Assembly: GCF_015291705.1 (NCBI RefSeq)
Contig: NZ_CP030050.1
Span: forward strand, 806,001-870,000
DNA from: Bradyrhizobium arachidis
Lineage (GTDB): Bacteria > Pseudomonadota > Alphaproteobacteria > Rhizobiales > Xanthobacteraceae
Reading direction: 5' to 3'
Length of the DNA stretch: 64,000 nucleotides
Under the pieces are notes generated by a model that saw only the letters and a list, made by a program, of their open reading frames with translations, was not told the DNA's origin and did no database searches. Of the stretch, positions 35,632 through 44,275 are shown piece by piece. The stretch's first letter is position 1. Every line of letters begins with the position of its first letter. The translations under genes and the position numbers were made by a program.

Positions 35632-37953
35632 GTGCGTGCTCATCTGGATGGCCGCGACAGCGGCCATCGAACCGGTGCCTGCAGGAGCCGTGCAGGTCTT
35701 CTCATTGGCGCAGCCGTGCTGCTCGCCGAATGCCCCTCCAACGCGAGCGCGCAGGCGCAATCGACACTTCCGCCGGTGACGGTGGATGCCCCGGTGCAGC
35801 GGCCGAAGCCGGCGCGTGCATCGAGCCAAGCTTCGCGGCGTGCGCAAGCCGTTGCGCGCCGTCAATCCGATCGCAATCCCGCACCTGCAGCGCCGACATT
35901 GTCGGAACGCGCGGCGTCTGAAGCGGCCGCACAACAGGCGGCCAAGCTCGGTTACCGCGCGATGCCGAGCTCAACCACGCTGCGCAGCGGCGCCTCGCCG
36001 CTCGATACCTCGCAGACCGTCAACGTCGTCCCCGCGCAGGTGCTGAAGGACCAGCTGCCGCGCAACATCGACGACGCGCTGGTCAATATTTCCGGTATCA
36101 CCCAGACCAATACGCTCGCGGGGACCCAGGACGCCGTCATCCGCCGTGGCTTCGGCGACAATCGCGACGGTTCGATCATGCGCAACGGCATGCCGCTGGT
36201 GCAGGGCCGCAGCCTGAACGCTGCGGTCGACAGTGTCGAAGTGCTGAAAGGGCCGGCTTCGCTGCTCTACGGCATCATGGATCCCGGCGGCATCGTCAAC
36301 ACCATCAGCAAGCGGCCGGAGCTCTACCAGCACGGCTCGGTGACGCTGCTCGGCTCGACCTACGCCAACAACCGCAGCGGCGCCGATGGCACGCTCGACA
36401 TCACCGGTCCGATCGGCGACGGCGGTCTTGCCTATCGCTTCATCGGCTACGGCGTCAGCGAGGATTATTGGCGCAATTTCGGCCGTCACCGGGAGATGCT
36501 GGTGAACCCGTCGTTGGCCTGGTACGGCGACACCACGACGGTTCAGCTCACCTACGAGCACCGCGAGTTCATCACTCCGTTCGATCGCGGGACGGCCTTC
36601 GTCAACGGCACGCCGCTGGCGATCCCCAAGGAGCGTCGGCTCGATGAGCCCTTCAACAATATGTGGGGCACCTCCGACCTGGTGCAGGCCTCGGTCGAGC
36701 AGAAGCTGGACGACAATTGGAAGGTCACGGCGGCCTACAGCTACAACACCGAAACCTTCAGCGCCAATCAGCTTCGTATCACCGGCGTCAATGCCAAGAC
36801 CGGCGTCGAGACCCGCAGCAATGACGGCACGCAGAATTCGCTGAGCAATGCCAGCTACGGCACCTCCTACCTGCAGGGCGACGTCTGGGTGGGCGGCTTC
36901 CGCAACGAGATCCTGTTCGGGGGCGAGGCGCTCTATCGCACGATCGATCGCCACGATTTGATTCGCCAGGCGACGCCGAGCTTCAATTTCTACAATCCCG
37001 TCTACGGACTCGTCACACCAGGCACGACCGTTTCGGGGGTCGACAGCGAGCAGACCGACAAGCTCGGCACCCGCGGCTTCTTCGCCCAGGACACGTTCCA
37101 CGTCACCAACTGGCTGTCCGTGGTCGGCGGCGTGCGCTGGATGGAATACGAGCAGCTCGCCGGAAAGGGCCGGCCGAACTTCATCACGAACACCAATCTG
37201 GCGGGTGACAAGGTGCTGCCGCTCGGCGGCGTCATCTTCAAGCTGAGCGATCAGCTCTCCTATTATGTGAGCTACACGCAGTCGCTGAAGCCGACTTCGA
37301 CGATTGCGGCATTCACCACCGGCTTCGTCGTCGATTCCACCATCGCGCCTGAGGAGGGAACGCAGTGGGAGACCGGCCTGAAGTTCGACGTCAACAAGCG
37401 GCTGTCGGGCACCCTGGCGGTCTACGACATCGAGAAGAAGAACGTGCTGGTGCTGGACGATATCGGTAACGGCAAGTCGGCGGCGCGCGCGTCCGGTGCG
37501 GCGCGATCGCGTGGCGTCGAACTGGACGTCACCGGCAGGCTGACCGATGAATGGAGCATGATCGGCAGCTACGGCTATACCGATGCACGCTTGATCAACG
37601 ATCCCGTCAACGGCAACGCAAAACTGCTGAATGCCGCGATGAACACGGCCTCGCTCTATCTCGTCTACGATTTCGGCGACAGATTGCCCGGCCGTCTGCG
37701 GCTTGGCGGCGGTGCGCATTATGTCGGCGACCGGCCCGGCGATTCCGCGAACACCTTCTTCATGCCGGCCTATACCGTCGCGGATGTCTTTGCGACCTAT
37801 GACACCAAGGTCGACAATCTGCCGGTGACCTATCAGTTCAACGTCAAGAACCTGTTCGACAAGGTCTACTATACGTCCACCACCGGGAGTGCTCTGGCCG
37901 TCGCGATCGGCGATGCGCGGCGCTTCTCGCTGTCGGCCACGGTGAAGTTCTAG
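35632..37953 (+). CDS. TonB-dependent siderophore receptor
   Basis: 773-residue outer-membrane receptor. Signal region about 20-40, TonB-box-like LPPVTVDAP (about 46-54), a ~60-residue Ala/Arg/Pro-rich linker, a plug domain (about 115-240: QTVNVVPAQVLKDQLPRNIDDAL, VEVLKGPASLLYGIMDPGGIVN) and a 22-strand barrel ending SLSATVKF with a terminal Phe. Closest in look to FhuE/FpvA-type ferric-siderophore receptors. GTG start. First of a three-gene iron operon: next gene 2 bases downstream. Confidence 0.92.
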   Translation: MRAHLDGRDSGHRTGACRSRAGLLIGAAVLLAECPSNASAQAQSTLPPVTVDAPVQRPKPARASSQASRRAQAVARRQSDRNPAPAAPTLSERAASEAAAQQAAKLGYRAMPSSTTLRSGASPLDTSQTVNVVPAQVLKDQLPRNIDDALVNISGITQTNTLAGTQDAVIRRGFGDNRDGSIMRNGMPLVQGRSLNAAVDSVEVLKGPASLLYGIMDPGGIVNTISKRPELYQHGSVTLLGSTYANNRSGADGTLDITGPIGDGGLAYRFIGYGVSEDYWRNFGRHREMLVNPSLAWYGDTTTVQLTYEHREFITPFDRGTAFVNGTPLAIPKERRLDEPFNNMWGTSDLVQASVEQKLDDNWKVTAAYSYNTETFSANQLRITGVNAKTGVETRSNDGTQNSLSNASYGTSYLQGDVWVGGFRNEILFGGEALYRTIDRHDLIRQATPSFNFYNPVYGLVTPGTTVSGVDSEQTDKLGTRGFFAQDTFHVTNWLSVVGGVRWMEYEQLAGKGRPNFITNTNLAGDKVLPLGGVIFKLSDQLSYYVSYTQSLKPTSTIAAFTTGFVVDSTIAPEEGTQWETGLKFDVNKRLSGTLAVYDIEKKNVLVLDDIGNGKSAARASGAARSRGVELDVTGRLTDEWSMIGSYGYTDARLINDPVNGNAKLLNAAMNTASLYLVYDFGDRLPGRLRLGGGAHYVGDRPGDSANTFFMPAYTVADVFATYDTKVDNLPVTYQFNVKNLFDKVYYTSTTGSALAVAIGDARRFSLSATVKF

Positions 37954-37955
37954 CG

Positions 37956-38984
37956 ATGGCGGCGCGGCGCAACGCCTTCGCGGTCCGGGTCGCGCTGGCG
38001 GCTGCCTGCCTTGCCGGCACAACTGCGAGCCGCGCCGAAGACGTCACGCTATATTCGACTAGGGAGGCTGCCCTGGTCGAACCTGCGGCCGCTGCTTTCG
38101 CGGAAGCCAGCGGCATCAAGGTGAAGATCGTCTTCGTCGAGGACAGTCTCGTGAAGCGGCTCGGATCGGAAGGCGAGACGTCGCCGGCCGACGTGCTGCT
38201 GACGATCGGTCTGGACAAGACCACGCAACTTGCTGAACTCGGCTTGACCCAGCCCTTTGCATCCGGGCCTATCGCACACGCGGTGCCGGCGAATTTGCGC
38301 GACGGCACCGCGCAATGGTTCGCCCTGTCGATCCGGCCGCGCGTCGTTTTCGTGCGCAAGGACAGCACGCTTGCTTCGATCAATTATGAGGACCTCGCCG
38401 ACCCCAGATGGCGCGGCAAGCTCTGCATGCGCACGCCGCTGCATCAGAACAATGTCGCACTGGTCGCGGCCTATCTCGTCCATCACGGTGAAGCGGCGAC
38501 GGCGGCCTGGCTCACTGGCCTGAAAGCCAATCTCGCCCACAAGCCTGATGGCAAGGACAACGACGTGATCCGCGAGATTGCGCAAGGCACTTGCGAGATC
38601 GGCATCGGCAACACCGTGGCGCTGGCGCAATTGCGCGACGGACGCGAAGGCGCCGGCTGGCGTGCATGGGCAACGGAGGTCAAGGCTGTCCCGACGGCCT
38701 TCAGGGGCGGCGGTGCGCATGTGAACCTCACGGGCGCCGCCATTGCGAAACACGCGCCGCATCGGGAAGCTGCGCAAGAACTGCTCGAGTTCCTCGTCAC
38801 GCCGGCAGCACAGAAAATCTTTGCCGCCGCTGAACTCGAATATCCCGTGCTTGCCGCAGCGGAGCGGACTCCGATCGTTACCGACATCGGTGCGTTCGCT
38901 GCCGATGCGTTGCCGATCGACCGGATCGCCGCCCAGCGGCAGGCCGCGATCGCCTTGATCAGGAAGGCCGGCTTCGATGAATAG
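37956..38984 (+). CDS. Periplasmic iron-binding-like protein (FbpA/FutA superfamily)
   Basis: 342 residues. Signal peptide about 1-27 (ending ASRAED), then a class II binding fold starting VTLYSTRE and containing WFALSIRPRVVFVRKD, YEDLADPRWRGKLCMRTPLHQNNVALVAAYLVHHGEA and HVNLTGAAIAKHAP. In classic ferric-binding members a tyrosine pair sits in the GNTYY motif; here that place reads GNTVALAQ (Val221-Ala222). Tyr33 is kept. Iron binding is therefore altered or the ligand is a chelate. It overlaps the next gene by 8 bases. No ABC permease or ATPase adjoins it. Confidence 0.88.
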   Translation: MAARRNAFAVRVALAAACLAGTTASRAEDVTLYSTREAALVEPAAAAFAEASGIKVKIVFVEDSLVKRLGSEGETSPADVLLTIGLDKTTQLAELGLTQPFASGPIAHAVPANLRDGTAQWFALSIRPRVVFVRKDSTLASINYEDLADPRWRGKLCMRTPLHQNNVALVAAYLVHHGEAATAAWLTGLKANLAHKPDGKDNDVIREIAQGTCEIGIGNTVALAQLRDGREGAGWRAWATEVKAVPTAFRGGGAHVNLTGAAIAKHAPHREAAQELLEFLVTPAAQKIFAAAELEYPVLAAAERTPIVTDIGAFAADALPIDRIAAQRQAAIALIRKAGFDE

Positions 38985-40170
38985 GGTGGGGCATAGCATC
39001 AAGGCCGTCCTGGTCCAGGTCCATTCGATTGCGGGCCTCGTGCTCGCACTGCTACTTGCCCTGATCGCGCTGACCGGCGCGATCATGAGTTTCGAGGACG
39101 AGATCGTCGAGCATCTCAACGCCGGCCTCATGCATGTCGTGCCGCGCGAGAAGCCGGCGCTCACGCCAGACGAACTGGTCGCGCAGCTGAAGGCGGGGCA
39201 GGACGTCGGCCAGGTCTCGGCCGTCATGCTGTCGAGCGATCCGACTGCCGCGGTACGTGTCCGCTTCGCCCGCGACGAGCAGGGCACGCGGCCGACATCA
39301 CTCTATGTCGATCCCTATGATGCGCGCGTGCTGGGCTCGCCGCGTGGCGAGGAGTTTTTCGTGACCGTCCGCAGGCTGCATCGCTGGCTGCTGATCCCCG
39401 GCGACGCCAAGGGGTGGGGCCGCCAGATCACCGGCATTGCCGCGCTCGGGCTCATCGTCATGCTGGTTTCGGGGCTGGTACTGCGCTGGCCGCGTCGCGC
39501 CACGAGCGTCAAGATGTGGCTGAAGCCGAACCTGGCGCTCAGCGGACGCGGCCTGCATCGATCGCTGCACGCCGTGATCGGCACCTGGGTGCTGCCGATT
39601 TATGTGGTGATGACGCTGACCGGCCTCTGGTACTCGTTCGACTGGTACAAGGATGGCGTCGCCTGGCTGCTGGCGCGCCCGGAGATCGCCGCTGCCAAGA
39701 TGCAGCCAAAGATGTCTGCAAAGGCACCGCGCGACGCCGTTCGTCACGAACCGACAGCGGCGATCGGATTCGATCAGGCATGGACCACGCTCCGACGTGA
39801 GCAGGGCGACCGCTTCTCCAGGGCTCTACTGACGCTGCCCGGCGGCCCCGGGACGGTGATCCGGATCCGGTCGTGGCCGAAAGACTCGACGCTCGACACC
39901 ACGCGCGACGAATTCCGCATCGATGCGATCACGGGGCAGGTGGTCTCCGCGGAGCGCTATGCCGACAAGACGTTCGGCGAGAAGATCATCGCCAACGTGC
40001 TCGACATCCATCGTGGCGCAGTCCTGGGCTGGCCCGGCAAGCTCGCCTTCATGATCGCCGCGGCCCTGATGCCGCTGTTCTCGGTGACAGGCGTTCTGCT
40101 TTATCTGTCGCGCCGCAAGCTGCGGCGCCCGGCGCAGCCGGCGCTCGGGCGGCTTGTTCCGGGCGAGTGA
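38977..40170 (+). CDS. PepSY-associated transmembrane protein (possible ferric reductase)
   Basis: 397 residues with four membrane helices (about 12-37, 145-170, 198-222 and 348-372) and two PepSY-like periplasmic regions between them. Conserved His residues cap the helices (VHSIAGLV, RRLHRWLLI, HRSLHAVIG, DIHRGAVLG), a pattern seen in haem-binding inner-membrane reductases of the FpvG/FoxB type. Placed last in a receptor/binding-protein operon, it may reduce ferric iron released from a siderophore. Confidence 0.85.
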   Translation: MNRVGHSIKAVLVQVHSIAGLVLALLLALIALTGAIMSFEDEIVEHLNAGLMHVVPREKPALTPDELVAQLKAGQDVGQVSAVMLSSDPTAAVRVRFARDEQGTRPTSLYVDPYDARVLGSPRGEEFFVTVRRLHRWLLIPGDAKGWGRQITGIAALGLIVMLVSGLVLRWPRRATSVKMWLKPNLALSGRGLHRSLHAVIGTWVLPIYVVMTLTGLWYSFDWYKDGVAWLLARPEIAAAKMQPKMSAKAPRDAVRHEPTAAIGFDQAWTTLRREQGDRFSRALLTLPGGPGTVIRIRSWPKDSTLDTTRDEFRIDAITGQVVSAERYADKTFGEKIIANVLDIHRGAVLGWPGKLAFMIAAALMPLFSVTGVLLYLSRRKLRRPAQPALGRLVPGE

Positions 40171-40244
40171 GTGGCCGCGAAGGCTAGCCAAGCGCGCAAC
40201 AATCGTTCAAAAGCCCTTGGCTTGTCCTCGCCAAGGCCCACGCC

Positions 40245-41477
40245 ATGAAACTCCCCACCGTCACCCCCGCCGACATCCGCCGCGCGCTGCTGCTGCGGGA
40301 GGAGATCGCGCTGCTCGATCTCCGCTACGAGGCGGGCTTCGCCACCGGCCATCCGCTGTTTGCTGCCAACATGGCCGCGGACCGGATCGAGATCGAAGCC
40401 GAGCTGCGGCTGCCGCGGAAGGACGTGGCGATCGTGCTTTATGACGACGGCGAGGGGCTGGTTGAGACCGGCGCCGAACGTTTTGCCGCGCTCGGCTACA
40501 CCAATGTCAGCGCGCTCGAAGGCGGGCTGAAAGCCTGGCGCGGGGCGGGCTATCAAATGTTCGAGGACGTCAATTCCTATTCCAAGGCCTTTGGCGAGCT
40601 GGTCGAGGCGCGCCGCCACACGCCCTCATTCAGTGCTGACGAGGTGGCAAAGCTGATCGCCGACAAGGCCAACATCGCCATCCTCGACGTCCGGCGTTTC
40701 GACGAATACGCGACCATGAACATTCCGGGCTCGGTCAGCGTGCCCGGTGCGGAGCTGGTGCTGCGGGCAGGGCAGGCCGCGCCAGATCCCGACACCACCA
40801 TCATCGTCAACTGCGCCGGCCGCACCCGCTCGATCATCGGCACGCAGTCGCTGATCAATGCCGGCGTGCCGAACAAGGTACGCGCGCTGCGCAACGGCAC
40901 CATCGGCTGGACGCTGGCGCGGCATACGCTCAACCACGGCGCGGACCGGCGCGGTGCGATCGGACCGTTCGAAGGCGGCCCGGCCAATGCCCGCGATGTC
41001 GCCTATCGCGCCGGCGTCCGCCGCATCGGCGCGAGCGAGATGGCGGTGCTGCTCGCAGACCGTGATCGCACGCTCTATCGCTTCGACGTACGCGATGCCG
41101 AGGAATACGCGACCGGGCATCTCCCCGGCTTCCGCCATTATCCCGGCGGCCAGCTGGTCCAGGAGACCGACATGGCCGCGCCGGTGCGTGGCGCGCGCAT
41201 TGTCCTGTCCGACGACAAAAGCGTGCGTGCCGACATGACGGCGTCATGGCTCGCGCAGATGGGCTGGGAGGTCTATGTGCTCGAAGGCGGCTATGACGGC
41301 GCCCTCGAGATCGGCCCGCCGCGCGTGCTGCCGAAGCCCGACCCGGCGCATCGCTACCGCCGCCCCTATGAAGGCACGGATGTCGCGGAGAAGGCGATGC
41401 AGGCCTATCTCGATTGGGAGTACGGCCTCGTCGAGCAGCTTCGGCTCGATGGCACGCACGGGTTTTATGTGATCTGA
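40245..41477 (+). CDS. Triple-rhodanese sulfurtransferase-like protein
   Basis: 410 residues holding three rhodanese domains (about 1-105, 125-225 and 255-355). Only the middle one has the catalytic cysteine (Cys190, VNCAGRTRS); the first reads VLYDDGEG and the third VLSDDKS at that position. Rhizobial relatives I recall can have four domains. It would move sulfane sulfur from a donor such as thiosulfate or cysteine-derived persulfide. It is preceded by its own short gap after the iron operon. Confidence 0.88.
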   Translation: MKLPTVTPADIRRALLLREEIALLDLRYEAGFATGHPLFAANMAADRIEIEAELRLPRKDVAIVLYDDGEGLVETGAERFAALGYTNVSALEGGLKAWRGAGYQMFEDVNSYSKAFGELVEARRHTPSFSADEVAKLIADKANIAILDVRRFDEYATMNIPGSVSVPGAELVLRAGQAAPDPDTTIIVNCAGRTRSIIGTQSLINAGVPNKVRALRNGTIGWTLARHTLNHGADRRGAIGPFEGGPANARDVAYRAGVRRIGASEMAVLLADRDRTLYRFDVRDAEEYATGHLPGFRHYPGGQLVQETDMAAPVRGARIVLSDDKSVRADMTASWLAQMGWEVYVLEGGYDGALEIGPPRVLPKPDPAHRYRRPYEGTDVAEKAMQAYLDWEYGLVEQLRLDGTHGFYVI

Positions 41478-41796
41478 CCGCTGACTGCGTTATCCGTCAC
41501 CCCCGCGCAACGGCGAAGCCGTTGTCGCTGGAGGTGGCCGCCTCTTGGCGGCCCTCGAAGGGCGACGGCCCCGGCTGCATCGGGGCCGTACATCCTTCGA
41601 GGCTCCCGACGCGATGCCGGGCATCGCGCCGCTCGCACCTCAGGATGACGGGACGGCGTTGTGAGCGCGATGACGGGTCTGGTACACCAGCACTGCTACC
41701 TCGCTCCGCCATCTTCTCCCCGTATCCAAACCCTATTGTGCTGCGCCTCGTCCGCGGTCTAAGAGCTGCGGCAAAGCCGTCACCTATGGAGATTTC
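41478..41796. other. Intergenic region with hairpin-rich repeat-like sequence
   Basis: 319 bases between the rhodanese gene and serA. Contains the palindrome GCGATGCCGGGCATCGC near 41610-41626, followed by CTCAGGATGACGGG, a string I associate with Bradyrhizobium dispersed repeats, though only one copy is in this window. No gene supported. Confidence 0.45.
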
Positions 41797-43041
41797 ATGT
41801 CAGCCCCAGGCCAAAGCCCTGAGCGGAGCGCGAAGGCGCTGCTGCTCGAAGGCGTCAATGACAGCGCTGTCGACCTGTTCAAGAGCGCGGGCTTCACCAA
41901 TGTCGAGCGGCTGACCAAGGCGCTGGACGGCGAGCACCTGCGCCAGGCGCTCAAGGGCGTGTCGCTGCTCGGCATCCGCTCGCGCACCCAGATCACCGAT
42001 GAGGTGCTCGCGGCCACGGACGGCCTGCTCGCGGTCGGCTGCTTCAGCGTCGGCACCAACCAGGTCGATCTGCTGGCGGCGCGCAAGCGCGGTATTCCAG
42101 TGTTCAATGCGCCGTTCTCCAACACTCGCAGCGTCGCCGAGCTCGTGATCGGCGAGATCGTGATGCTGCTGCGGCGGATCTTCCCGCGCTCGGTCTCGGC
42201 GCATGACGGCGGCTGGGACAAGTCGGCGACCGGCAGCCGCGAGGTGCGCGGCCGCACGCTCGGGATCATCGGTTACGGCAATATCGGCTCGCAGCTCTCG
42301 ACCCTGGCCGAGGCGATGGGCATGCGCGTGATCTATTTCGACCGCACCGACAAGCTCCGCCACGGCAACACCGAGCCGGTCGAGAAGCTGGAGGAGCTCT
42401 TGGCGCAGAGCGATGTCGTCAGCCTGCACGTGCCCGAGACGCCGGAGACGGCAGGCATGATCGGCGAGAACGAGCTGCGGGCGATGAAGCCGGGCTCGTT
42501 CCTGATCAACAACAGCCGCGGCACCGTGGTCGATCTCGACGCGCTCGCGCGCTCCTTGCGCGATGGCCATCTCGCCGGCGCCGCGATCGACGTGTTTCCG
42601 GTCGAGCCGTCGTCGAACGCCGACCGCTTCAAGAGCCCAGTGCAAGGCCTCGAGAACGTCATCCTCACCCCGCATATCGGCGGCTCGACCGAGGAGGCGC
42701 AGGAGCGCATCGGCGGGGAGGTCGCGCGCAAGCTGGTCGACTATTTCATCACGGGCTCGACCATGGGCGCGGTGAACTTCCCGGAAGTGCAATTGCACTT
42801 GCGTCCGTCCGGCGCGCGCTTCAGCCATGTCCATCGCAACGTGCCGGGCATGCTGCGGCGCCTGAACGAGGTGTTCCTCCAGCGCGACATCAACATCGCC
42901 GCGCAATATCTCGAGACCGCAGGCGACCTCGGCTATGTCGTGCTCGACGCCGACCTTGCGGGACAGGATTCCGGAACCCTGCTTCAGCAGATCCGCGGCC
43001 TCGAAGGCACGGTGGGCGCAAGGCTGGTGTTCGAGCACTAA
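41797..43041 (+). CDS. serA: D-3-phosphoglycerate dehydrogenase
   Basis: 414 residues, the E. coli-like length with one C-terminal ACT domain. It catalyses the first step of serine synthesis, 3-phosphoglycerate to 3-phosphohydroxypyruvate with NAD+. NAD-binding GIIGYGNIGSQLS (about 149-161), the catalytic Arg region LINNSRGTVVDLDAL, and the late HIGGSTEEAQE with catalytic His are present. The ACT domain (about 340-414: VPGMLRRLNEVFLQRDINIAAQYLE) should give serine feedback. A dispersed repeat with hairpins directly follows the stop. Confidence 0.92.
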   Translation: MSAPGQSPERSAKALLLEGVNDSAVDLFKSAGFTNVERLTKALDGEHLRQALKGVSLLGIRSRTQITDEVLAATDGLLAVGCFSVGTNQVDLLAARKRGIPVFNAPFSNTRSVAELVIGEIVMLLRRIFPRSVSAHDGGWDKSATGSREVRGRTLGIIGYGNIGSQLSTLAEAMGMRVIYFDRTDKLRHGNTEPVEKLEELLAQSDVVSLHVPETPETAGMIGENELRAMKPGSFLINNSRGTVVDLDALARSLRDGHLAGAAIDVFPVEPSSNADRFKSPVQGLENVILTPHIGGSTEEAQERIGGEVARKLVDYFITGSTMGAVNFPEVQLHLRPSGARFSHVHRNVPGMLRRLNEVFLQRDINIAAQYLETAGDLGYVVLDADLAGQDSGTLLQQIRGLEGTVGARLVFEH

Positions 43042-43140
43042 AGCATGATCCGGAAAAGTGCGAAGCGGTTTTCCGGAAAGATCATGCGCAAACAACAACC
43101 TAAAGCGCGATGACGGTTCATCCAAATCTCATCGCGCTTT
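43042..43140. repeat. Dispersed palindromic repeat, copy B (possible serA terminator)
   Basis: Nearly identical to 18596-18693. Arms CCGGAAAA/TTTTCCGG are followed by a perfect 12-bp stem AAAGCGCGATGA/TCATCGCGCTTT. It starts at the last base of the serA stop codon, so it may serve as the transcription end. Confidence 0.88.
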
Positions 43141-43252
43141 AGGCGGGCCTACGTTCCGGTTGCATTTCGCGGCCTCCGCTCCCTAAACTGTCGTCATCGT
43201 TGGCGCGGTATAATTCGCGTCGAATTTGAGCTTCAGTTGCGGCGGTGATGCG

Positions 43253-44272
43253 ATGGAACGGGATCCCGTACTCGTCGACCTCGCACTTCAGGGCGGCGGC
43301 TCCCACGGCGCCTTCGCCTGGGGCGTGCTCGATCGCCTGCTGGAGGAGAGGTGGCTCAGCATTGCCGCGATCTCCGGAACGTCGGCAGGCGCGATGAATG
43401 CGGCGGTGCTGGCGGACGGCTGGACCGCCGGCGGCGCCGAGGGCGCGCGTGAGGCGCTCGAGCAATACTGGCGCCGGGTGTCGAGGGCCGCGGCCTTCAG
43501 CCCGCTGCAGCGTTCGCCGCTCGACCGGCTGATGGGCCGCTGGACGCTTGATACCTCGCCGTTCTACATCTTCACCGACCTGATGTCCCGGGTGCTCTCG
43601 CCCTACGACCTCAATCCGACCGGGTACAACCCGCTGCGCGCGGTGCTGGCCGAGAGCATCGATTTCGAGCGGCTGGCGCGCTCGCCGATCATGCTGTTCA
43701 TCACGGCGACGCGGGTACGCACCGGGCGTGGACGCATCTTCCGCAATGCCGAGATCACGGCCGACGTCCTGCTCGCATCGGCCTGCCTGCCGACCATGTT
43801 CCGCGCCATCGAGATCGATGGCGAGCCCTATTGGGACGGCGGCTTCGCCGGCAATCCGACCATCACGCCCCTGGTGCGCGAAAGCGACGCGCACGACACC
43901 ATCCTGGTCCAGATCAATCCGACCGAGCGGCCGGAGGAGCCGCGGACGGCTGCGGAGATCCTCAACCGCCTCAATGAAATCTCCTTCAATTCGCCGCTGA
44001 TGAAAGAGCTGCGCATGATCGCGCTGCTGCGCCAGGCCGCCGATCCCGGCAGCGGCGAGGGCGCGCGCTGGGCCAAGATGCGGACGCACCGGATCAAGAG
44101 CGACATGCTGGCGAAGTTTGGCGCGTCGTCCAAGCTCAATGCGGAGTGGGAGTTCGTCTCGATGTTGCGCGCCGAGGGGCGTCTCGCCGCGGAGGCGTTT
44201 CTCGATGAGCATGGCGCGGATATCGGCCGGCAATCGACGGCCGATCTCGACGTGCTGCTGTCGGAGTGCTGA
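43253..44272 (+). CDS. Patatin-like phospholipase family protein
   Basis: 339 residues from ATG 43253. Patatin fold: oxyanion GGGSHG (14-19), nucleophile GTSAG with Ser44, and Asp of the dyad in YWDGGFAGNP (about residue 195). No signal peptide. Lipid acyl hydrolase; substrate unknown. It ends 3 bases before the GntP permease gene, so the two form an operon. Confidence 0.9.
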   Translation: MERDPVLVDLALQGGGSHGAFAWGVLDRLLEERWLSIAAISGTSAGAMNAAVLADGWTAGGAEGAREALEQYWRRVSRAAAFSPLQRSPLDRLMGRWTLDTSPFYIFTDLMSRVLSPYDLNPTGYNPLRAVLAESIDFERLARSPIMLFITATRVRTGRGRIFRNAEITADVLLASACLPTMFRAIEIDGEPYWDGGFAGNPTITPLVRESDAHDTILVQINPTERPEEPRTAAEILNRLNEISFNSPLMKELRMIALLRQAADPGSGEGARWAKMRTHRIKSDMLAKFGASSKLNAEWEFVSMLRAEGRLAAEAFLDEHGADIGRQSTADLDVLLSEC

Positions 44273-44275
44273 AGC

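Noticed and set aside
41478..41796. Riboswitch upstream of serA
   Set aside because: The region is hairpin-rich but shows no sequence I can match to a known riboswitch; it looks like repeat DNA.
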